Assembly (NCBI GenBank): GCA_964619955.1
Contig: CAZUJF010000021.1
Coordinates: 31,301-95,300, forward strand
DNA from: JACQFK01 sp964619955
GTDB taxonomy: Bacteria; Planctomycetota; MHYJ01; JACPRB01
Direction of reading: 5' to 3'
Length of the DNA stretch: 64,000 nt
How positions within the stretch are numbered: position 1 is the first letter of the stretch; the number at the start of each line of letters is the position of its first letter. Below the pieces are notes generated by a model. It was not told where the DNA came from, searched no databases, and saw only the letters and a program-made list of their open reading frames with translations. A program made the position numbers and the translations under genes. Shown one piece after another: positions 41,142 through 48,637 of this stretch.

Positions 41142-42241
41142 GCGTGCTCGTGGATGTGGTGGCCGGGGCCAGGCCCAACTTCATGAAGGTGGCTCCCATC
41201 CTGCGCGAGCTTGCCTCCCGCACGGGGCCCCTTCGGGGTCGCCTGGTCCACACGGGCCAGCATTATGACGAGGGCATGTCGGAGGTGTTCTTTCGTCAAT
41301 TCGGGATTCCATCGCCGGAGGTCCACCTTGGGACGGGGTCCGGGTCCCACGGCGATCAGACCGCCCGGATCCTCGCGGCCTATGAGAAACACCTGCTGAG
41401 CTCGCCGCCTCGCGGCGTCGTGGTGGTCGGCGACGTCAACTCCACGGTCGCCTGCAGTCTCGCGGCGGCCAAACTTCAGATCCCCGTCGCCCATGTGGAG
41501 GCAGGCCTTCGATCCTTTGACCGCCGCATGCCGGAGGAGGTCAACCGCGTCGTGACCGATGCGATCGCCGACCTGCTTCTCGTAAGCGACCCTGCCGGGA
41601 TGGAGAATCTGGCCCGGGAGGGTGTTCCGGCCTCGCGCGTGCGATTCGTGGGGAACCTGATGATCGACACGCTGGTGCAGCAACGGGAGGCCGCCCGGGC
41701 GCTGGGCATGCCGGCGCGTTGCGGAGTTCCGCCGAAGGGGTACGCCCTGGTCACCCTTCATCGTCCCAGCAACGTCGACGCCCCCGGGCGCCTTGCGGCC
41801 TTGGTGGAGTGCCTGGGCCGCCTGGCCGCCCGGCTGCCGCTCCTTTTCCCGGTGCATCCCCGCACGCGCGAGCGTCTGGAGACGTTCGGCCTGCTCCAGC
41901 GTGCGCGGGAAACGGCGGGTCTGCAGCTCCTGGACACGCTCGGGTACCAGGAGAACCTCGGGCTCATGGCCGAAGCGCGCTTCGTCCTCACCGATTCCGG
42001 CGGCATCCAGGAAGAGACCAGTTTTCTCGATGTGCCCTGCCTGACACTCAGGCCCAACACCGAGCGCCCGGTCACGGTGACCCAGGGGACAAACATCGTC
42101 GTGGGGGAGGATCTGGCGGAGGCGGAGCGCCAAGCAGTCGTGATCCTCGAAGCTCGGGTCAAGAAGGGAGGTCCCATCGAGGGTTGGGACGGTCAGGCCG
42201 CCCGGCGGGTGGTGGGGGCGCTTGAGGAGGCGTGGGGGTAG
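41138..42241 (+). CDS. wecB: UDP-N-acetylglucosamine 2-epimerase (non-hydrolysing)
   Basis: 367 residues. Diagnostic motifs: GARPNFMKVAPILREL at the N-terminus, HTGQHYDEGM, VVVGDVNSTVACSLAA, HVEAGLRSFDRRMPEEVNR and DSGGIQEETSFLDVPCLTLR with catalytic residues. It makes UDP-ManNAc from UDP-GlcNAc for surface polysaccharide. It is coupled to the preceding gene and is followed, on the opposite strand after 11 bases, by a PIN module that splits the polysaccharide locus. Confidence 0.92.
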   Translation: MSVLVDVVAGARPNFMKVAPILRELASRTGPLRGRLVHTGQHYDEGMSEVFFRQFGIPSPEVHLGTGSGSHGDQTARILAAYEKHLLSSPPRGVVVVGDVNSTVACSLAAAKLQIPVAHVEAGLRSFDRRMPEEVNRVVTDAIADLLLVSDPAGMENLAREGVPASRVRFVGNLMIDTLVQQREAARALGMPARCGVPPKGYALVTLHRPSNVDAPGRLAALVECLGRLAARLPLLFPVHPRTRERLETFGLLQRARETAGLQLLDTLGYQENLGLMAEARFVLTDSGGIQEETSFLDVPCLTLRPNTERPVTVTQGTNIVVGEDLAEAERQAVVILEARVKKGGPIEGWDGQAARRVVGALEEAWG

Positions 42242-42252
42242 GAGCGCCCGCC

Positions 42253-42435
42253 TCAGGCCTTATTCCGGCGGCGGGGTTGGAAGAGGCTGGGCATCCATTC
42301 CCGGACTTCCTGCTCCATCTTGGCCAGTTCGTCGGAAAGGCGGCCCTCGCGCTCCGCCTTGGCGATGCGCGTTCGCATCCGCCCGCGGACGTAGGCGTAG
42401 ACTTCGTCCGCCGTCAGATTCTTAGTCCGAACCAT
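42253..42435 (-). CDS. PIN module 1: small basic partner (subfamily A)
   Basis: 60 residues from the ATG at 42435, within the 3' end of the PIN gene. The start lies in the codons for E-W of the PIN protein's EVAEW motif, and the preceding GAGGTGG serves as ribosome binding site. The sequence is helical and basic: RMRTRIAKAEREGRLSDELA and a tail of FQPRRRNKA. It is nearly identical to the partner of module 6 (50802-50990). It overlaps the PIN gene by 22 bases. I infer an antitoxin-like or accessory role. No DNA-binding motif is evident. Confidence 0.7.
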   Translation of the reverse strand: MVRTKNLTADEVYAYVRGRMRTRIAKAEREGRLSDELAKMEQEVREWMPSLFQPRRRNKA

Positions 42436-42899
42436 TCGGCCACCTCGAACGGAGTTCCGATTCGCGGTACGGGCTGCCGCAGCTCTTTTCCCCATCGCTT
42501 CACCACCGTACGCACGTGCTCCTTGGCCAGCGTTTGCACCTCCCAAGTGACCAGCGCATCCGCGCGGCCCAAGACAACATAACCCACGTGAATGAGATCG
42601 GCAAGGCGGCGCTCCCCGAACCCTCCTCGATCCTTCAAGTCCTTCCCGATGGCTTCCGCCTGGGCTTTGTTCGGGACGAGTTCCGGGTTCTGGCGCTCTA
42701 ATTGCCGTTCGAGTTTCAGGTGCAATTCCGGATTGGGAGCGTCGCGGATTTCCTTCCCCACCAGTGGGGACGTCAAAAGTTCATGCCGCAGACAGGATCG
42801 GTTGAGGAAGTGGTAGGGCGCCGCGCGCCGCTCGAAGTCCTGCTGCGCCGTCAGACGGATCCAGATGGAGGCATCCAGATAGAATCTAAGCCGGCGCAT
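42414..42899 (-). CDS. PIN module 1: PIN-domain protein
   Basis: 161 residues. A PIN-like fold is indicated by an N-terminal strand with Asp (MRRLRFYLDASIW, D9), an acidic residue in LLTSPLVGKEI, DLIHVGYVVLGRADALVTWE with Asp in the usual third and fourth positions, and a KEHVRTVVKRW end helix. PIN proteins are Mg-dependent RNases, and VapC-type toxins are the best known. The protein ends VPRIGTPFEVAEWFGLRI. It is a close paralogue of the module 6 PIN. Gene order is toxin-like first, partner second, opposite to vapBC. The ATG follows the bipartite promoter element directly, without a Shine-Dalgarno sequence. Inserted between wecB and the epimerase gene. Confidence 0.78.
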   Translation of the reverse strand: MRRLRFYLDASIWIRLTAQQDFERRAAPYHFLNRSCLRHELLTSPLVGKEIRDAPNPELHLKLERQLERQNPELVPNKAQAEAIGKDLKDRGGFGERRLADLIHVGYVVLGRADALVTWEVQTLAKEHVRTVVKRWGKELRQPVPRIGTPFEVAEWFGLRI

Positions 42900-42944
42900 T
42901 CACCGGGGGAGTGGGCTCCAGGCCGCGAAACTCGACAGGGAAAA
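42900..42944 (-). promoter_or_regulatory. Bipartite element of PIN module 1
   Basis: Minus strand: TTTTCCCTGTCGAG, 17 bases, CACTCC, ending directly at the ATG. 31 bases separate the box from the start codon, as in modules 2, 3 and 5. Confidence 0.55.
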
Positions 42945-42996
42945 TTCACGGCCCGCCTGCAGGAGGGGATTTCCCCCGGACCCCGTCCCGCGTAGA

Positions 42997-44598
42997 ATGA
43001 CGGCCCCGAACCCACGAGAGGACAGAGGCGTCGTGCAAGAGACCAAGGGCAGGCCGCGACCGTTCCGATCCCCCGCCGAATGGGCGGCCCGCATGGGCGC
43101 GGATGCGCTGATGGTGGGCACGTCTCTGGCGGCCGCGTTGACCCTGCGGTTCCTGGGCGTCTACGTGTTCGAACCCGAGGCCTTCGACAAGGGCCTCACC
43201 TATGCCGAGCACATGGGGCGCTACGGCTGGTCGTCCTTCCTGCTCGTGCTCCTGTGCCTTGCCGTCTTCAGCCTCTCGGGCTTCTACACGTACGGGCGTG
43301 CGTACCGGGGACGCTATAAGGCCCTCGTCATCCTTCAGGCGGTCTCCCTCTCTTATCTGCTGTTCGGATTCTTGGGATTCCTCTTCTACGGCCTGTCGTG
43401 GTTTTCAAGAAGCGCCCTCTTCCTGGGCTGGGCCCTCACCGTCGCCATGCTGGTCGCTTCAAGACTTTGGTCCAGACTCTGGAAGTGGATCGGAGCCCGC
43501 GAGCACGGCATCGTGCATGCGGCTCCCCCGGGGCAGGTGGGAAGCGTCCTGGTGGTGGGGGGCGCCGGATATATCGGATCCGCCCTCCTGCCCCTCCTCC
43601 TGGAAAAAGGCCTCCGGGTGCGGCTTCTGGACCTGTGTCTCTTCGGAAAGGAGCCTCTGCGGGGTGTCCTGGAGCATCCCCGCCTCGAAGTCGTCGAGGG
43701 GGATTTCCGCCATCTCGAGAAGGTCGCCGAAGCGGTCAAGGGAATGGACGCCGTGGTGCACCTCGGAGGGATCGTGGGCGACCCCGCCTGCGCCGTGGAC
43801 GAGGAATTGACGATCGACGTCAACGTCGTGGCGACCAAGATGCTGGCGGAAATCGCCAAGGGAAGCGGCGTGGGACGGTTCATCTTCGCGAGCAGTTGCT
43901 CCGTCTACGGTGCGAGCGACGAGACGCTGGACGAACATTCGGCGCTCAGCCCGCTGTCCCTCTACGCGCGGAGCAAGATCGCCTCCGAGAAGGTGCTGCA
44001 GGAGATGCTGTCCCCGTCGTTTGCGGTCACGATCCTCCGATTCGCCACGATCTACGGGTTCTCGGGGAGGACCCGCTTCGACCTCGTGGTGAACCTGCTC
44101 ACGGCAAAGGCCCTCACGGAGGGCAGGATCACGGTGTTCGGGGGCAGCCAGTGGCGCCCCTTCGTCCACGTGCAGGACGCGGCGCTGTCGGTGTCGGAGG
44201 CGCTGGAGGCGGCGCCGGGATCGGTGGCGGGGGAGATCTTCAACGTGGGGTCCGACGACCAGAACCGGACCATCCTGCAGGTGGGGCAGCTGATCCAGTC
44301 CCTGGTGCCCAAGGCGCAGCTGACCACGGAGGGGTCCGACACCGACGCCCGGAACTACCGCGTGAGTTTCGCAAAGGCGCGAAGGGTCCTGGGGTTCGAG
44401 CCGCGGTGGACGCTGGAGCGCGGGGTGAGGCAGGTGATCGAGGCGTTCGAGGCCGGCCGCATCGAGGATTACCGGAGCCCCCAGCACCACAACGTTAAGT
44501 TCCTCACGGAAGAAGGCGCGTCGAAGCTGGTGAAGACGCAGACCAATTGGGTGCAGGACGTCTTGAAGGCCAGCGAGGGCCCGGTCAGGCGCGCCTGA
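42997..44598 (+). CDS. Membrane-anchored NAD-dependent sugar epimerase/dehydratase
   Basis: 533 residues from the ATG at 42997. A GTG at 43033 with AGAGG upstream is an equally good start, and a TAGAAT box overlapping the ATG favours it. Four hydrophobic spans at ~35-165 recall the N-terminus of CapD/WbpM-type proteins. The extended SDR domain begins SVLVVGGAGYIGSALLPLLL (~182), with LGGIVGDPAC, SCSVYG and the catalytic YARSK (~324-328). Chemistry is epimerisation or dehydration of a nucleotide sugar. It converges with neuD-like gene, overlapping by 14 bases. Confidence 0.85.
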   Translation: MTAPNPREDRGVVQETKGRPRPFRSPAEWAARMGADALMVGTSLAAALTLRFLGVYVFEPEAFDKGLTYAEHMGRYGWSSFLLVLLCLAVFSLSGFYTYGRAYRGRYKALVILQAVSLSYLLFGFLGFLFYGLSWFSRSALFLGWALTVAMLVASRLWSRLWKWIGAREHGIVHAAPPGQVGSVLVVGGAGYIGSALLPLLLEKGLRVRLLDLCLFGKEPLRGVLEHPRLEVVEGDFRHLEKVAEAVKGMDAVVHLGGIVGDPACAVDEELTIDVNVVATKMLAEIAKGSGVGRFIFASSCSVYGASDETLDEHSALSPLSLYARSKIASEKVLQEMLSPSFAVTILRFATIYGFSGRTRFDLVVNLLTAKALTEGRITVFGGSQWRPFVHVQDAALSVSEALEAAPGSVAGEIFNVGSDDQNRTILQVGQLIQSLVPKAQLTTEGSDTDARNYRVSFAKARRVLGFEPRWTLERGVRQVIEAFEAGRIEDYRSPQHHNVKFLTEEGASKLVKTQTNWVQDVLKASEGPVRRA

Positions 44599-45208
44599 CG
44601 GGGCGGGCGGGCACGCCGACCACCGTGGCCCGGTCCGGGACGTCCTCGATCACCACCGTCCCCGCCCCGACCTTGCACCCCGCACCGATGCGGATCCGGT
44701 TGATGATCTGGGCGCCCATGCCGATCATCGAGCCGCCGCCGATCTCGACGCCCCCGGCCAGGCGGGCCCCCGGATTGATCAGCGTGCACGCGCCCACGCG
44801 GGAGTCGTGGCTCACGGAGGCCCCCGTGTTCACTGTCACGTGGTCCCCCAGGACCGCCCCCGTGCTGACGAAGGCCAGCGGAAACACCAGGCAGCCCGCC
44901 CCGATCACGGCGCCCGGGGAGATCACCGCGGCGGGCGAGACCGCCCTGGGGGAGCCTATGCCCCACGCCTTCAGGCGCGCCGCCAGGTTCTGCATCACCT
45001 CCGGATTCCCGATGGCGATCAGCGCCTCGACGTCGCGGCGCTGCTCCAGCCAGGCCGTGGCCCCGAGCACCCGCAGCCCGTCGACGTCGCGCCCGTGCAG
45101 CGCGGGGTTGTCGTCCAGGAAGCCGAGGGGACGCCATCCGGCGGCGCGGACGATGTCGAGGGCCTCGCGGCCGTGCCCCCCGGCGCCGAGGATGACCAGG
45201 TCCTTCAT
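44585..45208 (-). CDS. NeuD/PglD-like sugar O- or N-acyltransferase
   Basis: 207 residues from the ATG at 45208. The N-terminal Rossmann-like part has MKDLVILGAGGHGREALDI and LGFLDDNPALHG, the signature of the NeuD/PglD family. The C-terminal left-handed beta-helix has hexapeptide repeats (AVISPGAVIGAGCLVFP, HVTVNTGASVSHDSRVGA with the catalytic His region). It acetylates an amino sugar made by the adjacent aminotransferase. The pair is divergent, sharing a 36-base region with two -10 boxes. Confidence 0.88.
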   Translation of the reverse strand: MKDLVILGAGGHGREALDIVRAAGWRPLGFLDDNPALHGRDVDGLRVLGATAWLEQRRDVEALIAIGNPEVMQNLAARLKAWGIGSPRAVSPAAVISPGAVIGAGCLVFPLAFVSTGAVLGDHVTVNTGASVSHDSRVGACTLINPGARLAGGVEIGGGSMIGMGAQIINRIRIGAGCKVGAGTVVIEDVPDRATVVGVPARPVRRA

Positions 45209-45215
45209 CAGGCCT

Positions 45216-45232
45216 AGTGTATGCCGTATACT
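45216..45232. promoter_or_regulatory. Divergent -10 boxes for neuD-like and DegT genes
   Basis: TATACT (45227-45232) faces the DegT gene and ends 12 bases before its ATG. On the other strand TACACT (45216-45221) faces the acyltransferase gene, 7 bases from its ATG. Both suggest very short leaders. Confidence 0.45.
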
Positions 45233-45244
45233 CGGGGCCGTCCA

Positions 45245-46384
45245 ATGAACGCCCCCTGGCCGCAGTTTGACGAGGAGATGGCGGACTCCGCGGCGCGCGT
45301 CGTCCGTTCCGGCAAGGTCAACTATTGGACGGGCGGGGAAGGCCGCGCCTTCGAACGCGAATGCGCCGCGTTCCTCGGGGTCCCGGCCTCCGTCGCCGTC
45401 GCCAACGGCACGCTCGCCCTCGAACTGGCCCTGCAGGCCCTCGGGGTCGGCCCCGGAGACGAGGTCGTCGTCACGCCCCGCAGCTTCGTGGCGTCCGTCT
45501 CCTGCGTGGTGGCGCGCGGGGCGCGTCCGGTCTTCGCGGACGTCGAGCGCGAGGGCGGGAACCTGACGGCGGAGTCCATCCGGGCCGTGCTCACGCCGCG
45601 GACGCGCGCGGTCATCCCCGTCCACCTGGCGGGCCGGGCCTGCGAGATGGATCCGATCCTCGAGCTGGCGCGGGAGCGGGGGCTGAAGGTGATCGAGGAC
45701 GTGGCGCAGGCGACCGGTGGGACCTACCGGGGGCGCGCGCTGGGGACGCTCGGGGACGTCGGCGCGTTCTCGTTCTGCCAGGACAAGATCCTGACGACGG
45801 CGGGGGAGGGCGGTCTGCTGGTCGCGCGGGACCCCGCGCTGCTGGAGCGGCTCTGGTCGCTGAAGGATCATGGGAAGAGTTACGACGCGGTGCATCGGCG
45901 GAAACATCCGCCGGGCTTCCGCTGGCTGCACGAGGACTTCGGCACGAACGCGCGGATGACGGAGGTCCAGGCGGCGGTGGGGCGGGTGGCGCTGCGGCGG
46001 CTGCCGGGCTGGCTGGAGGCGCGACGACGGAACGCGGCGCGGCTGACGGCGGCGCTGGAAGGCGTCCCGGGGCTGCGGATCCCGTCCGTGCCCGCTCATG
46101 TCGGCCACGCCTGGTACAAGTACTACGTCTACGTGGGGAGCGGGCGGGACCGGGTACTGGCGGCGCTCGAGAAGGCGGGGGTGCCGGCCTTCAGCGGGAG
46201 CTGCAGCGAGATCTATCTCGAGAAGGCGTTCGAGAAACCGGGGCTCCGTCCCGAGGGCCGGCTGGCGGTAGCGAAGGAGTTGGGGGAGACCTCGCTCATG
46301 TTCCTGATCGATCCGACGGTATCGCCGGAGGCGCTGGATCTTGCGGCGGCGGGCTTGAGGACGGCACTGGCCTCAACTTCCTGA
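45245..46384 (+). CDS. DegT/DnrJ/EryC1-family PLP aminotransferase
   Basis: 379 residues from the ATG at 45245. Family motifs: GKVNYWTGGEGRAFERE, VANGTLALELALQALGVGPG, VVVTPRSFVAS, VIPVHLAGRACEMDPI, VIEDVAQATGG and FSFCQDKILTTAGEGG, in which Lys binds PLP. Converts a keto-sugar to an amino sugar, the substrate for the neighbouring acyltransferase. Its end overlaps the truncated wecA-like gene by 12 bases. Confidence 0.92.
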   Translation: MNAPWPQFDEEMADSAARVVRSGKVNYWTGGEGRAFERECAAFLGVPASVAVANGTLALELALQALGVGPGDEVVVTPRSFVASVSCVVARGARPVFADVEREGGNLTAESIRAVLTPRTRAVIPVHLAGRACEMDPILELARERGLKVIEDVAQATGGTYRGRALGTLGDVGAFSFCQDKILTTAGEGGLLVARDPALLERLWSLKDHGKSYDAVHRRKHPPGFRWLHEDFGTNARMTEVQAAVGRVALRRLPGWLEARRRNAARLTAALEGVPGLRIPSVPAHVGHAWYKYYVYVGSGRDRVLAALEKAGVPAFSGSCSEIYLEKAFEKPGLRPEGRLAVAKELGETSLMFLIDPTVSPEALDLAAAGLRTALASTS

Positions 46385-46597
46385 AACGCCTCGCTCAGGC
46401 AGGTGCCCCCAGAGCAGCAGCGAGAGCACGCCGAAGATCACCCAGCCGCCCACCAGCGGGATCGGCGCGGCGTGGATCTTGCGCGCGCCCGGATGGTCCA
46501 GCACCCCCCAGCGCCGGCCCAGGCGGATCGCCAGCGGCGTCAGCGCCAGCGTCAGCAGCAGCGAGATCCCGAAGAGGTAGGCCGCAAGCATCGCCAT
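46373..46597 (-). pseudogene. N-terminal fragment of a WecA/MraY-type transferase
   Basis: 74 residues with a membrane span at the start (LFGISLLLTLALTPLAIRLG), followed by WGVLDHPGARKIHAAPIPLVGGWVIFG. LDxPxxRKxHxxPxPxxGG is the highly conserved cytoplasmic loop of WecA/MraY polyprenyl-phosphate sugar-1-P transferases. The normal protein is about 320 residues with 10-11 spans. Here the frame stops after two spans, inside the 3' end of the DegT gene. The remainder is not found nearby, so this is a truncated gene. The GT4-PglC fusion may have replaced its priming role. Confidence 0.75.
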
Positions 46598-46612
46598 GAG
46601 GGGGTGATTATA

Positions 46613-46791
46613 CCCTCCTACGCCCCTTTTGTGGGTGGGCTACGGAGGGCAGGCCCTTGGACGCCCCTTTGGGGAGGGGCTTCCACCTTCGCTCATCTTC
46701 TGGAGTGGAGCTACGGCGGACAGGACGGAGGGCAGGCGCGGCGGGGGAGGCCCTCCTGCGCCCCTTTTGGGGTGGGCTACGGAGGGTTCAG
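46613..46791. repeat. CCCTCCTACGCC ... GGCTACGGAGGG hairpin repeats
   Basis: At least two units with imperfectly inverted ends (CCCTCCTACGCCCC and GGGCTACGGAGGG) surround GCTTCCACCTTCGCTCATC and GGAGTGGAGCTACGGCGGAC. Related units lie at 49831-49914, 51466-51592 and, shortened, at about 47632-47672. A short GAATAA-armed repeat follows at 46793-46850. No gene is seen here. Confidence 0.65.
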
Positions 46792-46832
46792 GAATGAAGA
46801 ATAGGGAATAAGGAATGACCCCGGGCGAATCC

Positions 46833-47099
46833 CTATTCCGGGTTCTTCTTCCGTTTCTTGGGGGAGGGGGTTCGGGTCCCGTTGCGGGGGCGCGACGTCA
46901 CGATCCGGAGCGTCCCCGGGTAGGGGGGCGGCACGGGCTCGAACTCGAAGATGCCGCCGTATTTCTTGCGAAGCTCTGCGTTATAGAGCCGGCATTCTTC
47001 CTCCAGGCGACCTTCGCGCTCCGCCTTCTCGAAGCGGGCGTGGTGCTTCCGCCTGGCTTTCAGGGCCAGTTTCCAGAGGGAATTTGCAGTCCAAGCCAT
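46833..47099 (-). CDS. PIN module 2: small basic partner (subfamily B)
   Basis: 88 residues from the ATG at 47099, which lies in the codons for A-W of the PIN protein's EVAAW motif. GGAGGTGGC is 3-9 bases ahead. Helical N-terminus (WKLALKARRKHHARFEKAER) with EGRLEEECRLYNAELRKK, then PPPYPGTLRIV and a Lys-rich tail KKRKKNPE. The tail and stop run into a GAATAA-type repeat. It overlaps the PIN gene by 40 bases. A paralogue of the partners in modules 3 and 5. Confidence 0.72.
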   Translation of the reverse strand: MAWTANSLWKLALKARRKHHARFEKAEREGRLEEECRLYNAELRKKYGGIFEFEPVPPPYPGTLRIVTSRPRNGTRTPSPKKRKKNPE

Positions 47100-47581
47100 G
47101 CTGCCACCTCCAGCGGGGTTCCCATCAGGGGCGCCGGGCGTCCCAGGCGCCGACAGACCAGGGCGCAGGCTCTTCTGACCGGGTCGCAGGCTCTTCTGAC
47201 CGGGTCGCAGGCGAGCGTGTTGACGTCCCACGTCAGCAGCGCGTCCACGCCTCCTCCCACAGCGTATCCCACATGCTTGAGGTCGTCAACGCGGGATGGA
47301 TTGAAACCGCCCAGTTCCTGAAGGCTGCCTGAAAACCGTTCAGCCCAGGCGTCTCCTGAAAGGATCCTGGCCCGGACTCGCTTCATTTTTCGTCCGATCT
47401 TGTGACGGGCTTCCGCGGGCCACCCCTTGAGCTCGTCCAGGACCAGGCCGGACATGAGGAATTTGTGCCGGTCGGCGGATCGATTCAGGAAGTCATAGGT
47501 CCAGGCGCGTTTCAGGTGCTGCTTCCGGTCCACGAGCCGGAGCCAGAAGGAGGTGTCCGTGTAGAAGCGGAGCCGGCGCAT
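47060..47581 (-). CDS. PIN module 2: PIN-domain protein
   Basis: 173 residues. MRRLRFYTDTSFWLRLVD (D9), RFSGSLQELGGF, DDLKHVGYAVGGGVDALLTW with D-VNTLACDPVRRACDP following. The CDPVRRA segment is tandemly repeated (CDPVRRACDPVRRACALV), a 7-residue duplication not present in modules 3 and 5. The end is LMGTPLEVAAWLGLQ. PIN proteins cleave RNA using a cluster of acidic residues, and all are visible here. The ATG follows the promoter-like element without a Shine-Dalgarno sequence. Confidence 0.78.
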   Translation of the reverse strand: MRRLRFYTDTSFWLRLVDRKQHLKRAWTYDFLNRSADRHKFLMSGLVLDELKGWPAEARHKIGRKMKRVRARILSGDAWAERFSGSLQELGGFNPSRVDDLKHVGYAVGGGVDALLTWDVNTLACDPVRRACDPVRRACALVCRRLGRPAPLMGTPLEVAAWLGLQIPSGNWP

Positions 47582-47626
47582 CTACGGGAGGAGTGGGGCA
47601 AGGGTGCCTGGAGTCGACAGGGAAAA
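47582..47626 (-). promoter_or_regulatory. Bipartite element of PIN module 2
   Basis: Minus strand: TTTTCCCTGTCGAC, 17 bases, CACTCC. The ATG starts 31 bases after the box. Confidence 0.55.
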
Positions 47627-47673
47627 TGCGCGAGGGCCCTCCTGCGCTCCTTTTAGGGCTGAGCTCCGGAGGG

Positions 47674-48285
47674 TTACGCCTTCTTCCGGCGGCGGGACGC
47701 TTCTATCCAGGGACGCCGGGCATCGGCTTTGCGCCGCTGCCGGTCCTGCGCGGCCTCCTCCCGGTGGAGTTCCTCGAGACGTCCTTCTTTCCTGGCTCGT
47801 TCCCACTTCTCGCCGTACTCCCGGCGAAACTTGAGCACGGCCTGCCATTCCGGGCTTTGCGTCCAGGAGCGGACGGGCGCTTGGGGATGTTCCCGGTGAA
47901 AGAGGATGCCTTCCACCTGGAGGCGGAGGCGGCGGACCCGGCCGGGGAGGACGACGTCGCCCTTGCCCAGGAACTTGCGGTATCGCCAAGCCTGGCGTTC
48001 GACGAATCGGATGCCCTGGGCGGCGATCCTGAGGAAACGGATATAGCGCCGGTTCCAGCGGCGGCGGCGCGCCTCGTCGATGAGCGTCGGGAGGGTGACG
48101 GCGGAGTCCATTTCGATGTCCAGGCTCGAAGCGTTCGCGACGAACTGCTCCAGAGTCAGGAAGAAGTGCTCGAAGGAGCAAAGCCGCTGCAGGCGCTCGT
48201 CGGCCGTGCAGCGGTACTCTTCCCGGAGGCAGGTCTGGAGGTAGCGGGTGTCGCGCTCGAGGATTCGTTCCAGGAGAGGCGGCAT
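47674..48285 (-). CDS. Unknown protein with PIN-partner-like C-terminus
   Basis: 203 residues from the ATG at 48285. I recognise no family. The protein is helical and very basic, with ERDTRYLQTCLREEYRCTAD near the N-terminus and RRRRWNRRYIRFLRIAAQG in the middle. Residues ~165-203 (KWERARKEGRLEELHREEA, then SRRRKKA) resemble the partner proteins of the PIN modules, which share an EGRLEE core and end in RRRKK. It lies between modules 2 and 3 on the same strand. It has its own AT-rich upstream region containing a small palindrome. It may be a fused or independent member of the same system. Confidence 0.55.
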   Translation of the reverse strand: MPPLLERILERDTRYLQTCLREEYRCTADERLQRLCSFEHFFLTLEQFVANASSLDIEMDSAVTLPTLIDEARRRRWNRRYIRFLRIAAQGIRFVERQAWRYRKFLGKGDVVLPGRVRRLRLQVEGILFHREHPQAPVRSWTQSPEWQAVLKFRREYGEKWERARKEGRLEELHREEAAQDRQRRKADARRPWIEASRRRKKA

Positions 48286-48340
48286 GGCGGGCCAACTTAT
48301 AAAACAGGGTTTTACAAAAATGACGTGGAAAGAATAGCCC
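48286..48340 (-). promoter_or_regulatory. AT-rich promoter/operator region of the unknown gene
   Basis: AAAAC-AGG-GTTTT (48301-48313) is a perfect short palindrome. On the minus strand TTTTATAAG next to it can serve as a -10 region about 20 bases before the ATG. It is the only AT-rich stretch in this island and differs from the bipartite element of the PIN modules. Confidence 0.4.
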
Positions 48341-48373
48341 ATGAAGTGTCGATCGGCAAGTCGCCCTCGCCGT

Positions 48374-48637
48374 TCAGCGCGGGCGCTTCTTGGGGGAGCT
48401 TGCGGCCGAAGCGCTCCGCTTGGGTTTGCGCGCGGGCGGGACGAGGCGGAGGGTTCCGGGATAGGGGGGCGGCATGGGGGCGAACTTGAAGATGCCTCCC
48501 CACTTCTTCCTGAGTTCCGCGTCATAGAGGCGGAATTCCTCCTCCAGACGCCCTTCACGCTCCGCCTTCTCGAAGCGTGCGTGGTACTGCCTTCTGGCCT
48601 TCAACGCCAGCTTCCAGAGATCTTCAGGCCGAGCCAT
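48374..48637 (-). CDS. PIN module 3: small basic partner (subfamily B)
   Basis: 87 residues from the ATG at 48637, again inside the EVAAW codons of the PIN gene with GGAGGTGGC as ribosome binding site. WKLALKARRQYHARFEKAER, EGRLEEEFRLYDAELRKKWG and PPPYPGTLRLV match the module 2 and 5 partners. The tail SASAASSPKKRPR differs from the usual KKNPE, so this end was not generated by a GAATAA repeat. It overlaps the PIN gene by 37 bases. Confidence 0.72.
   Translation of the reverse strand: MARPEDLWKLALKARRQYHARFEKAEREGRLEEEFRLYDAELRKKWGGIFKFAPMPPPYPGTLRLVPPARKPKRSASAASSPKKRPR

Noticed and set aside
42253..42899. Ordinary vapBC locus
   Set aside because: Gene order is reversed and the small partner has no AbrB, RHH or Phd-like N-terminus, so I did not assign vapB/vapC symbols.
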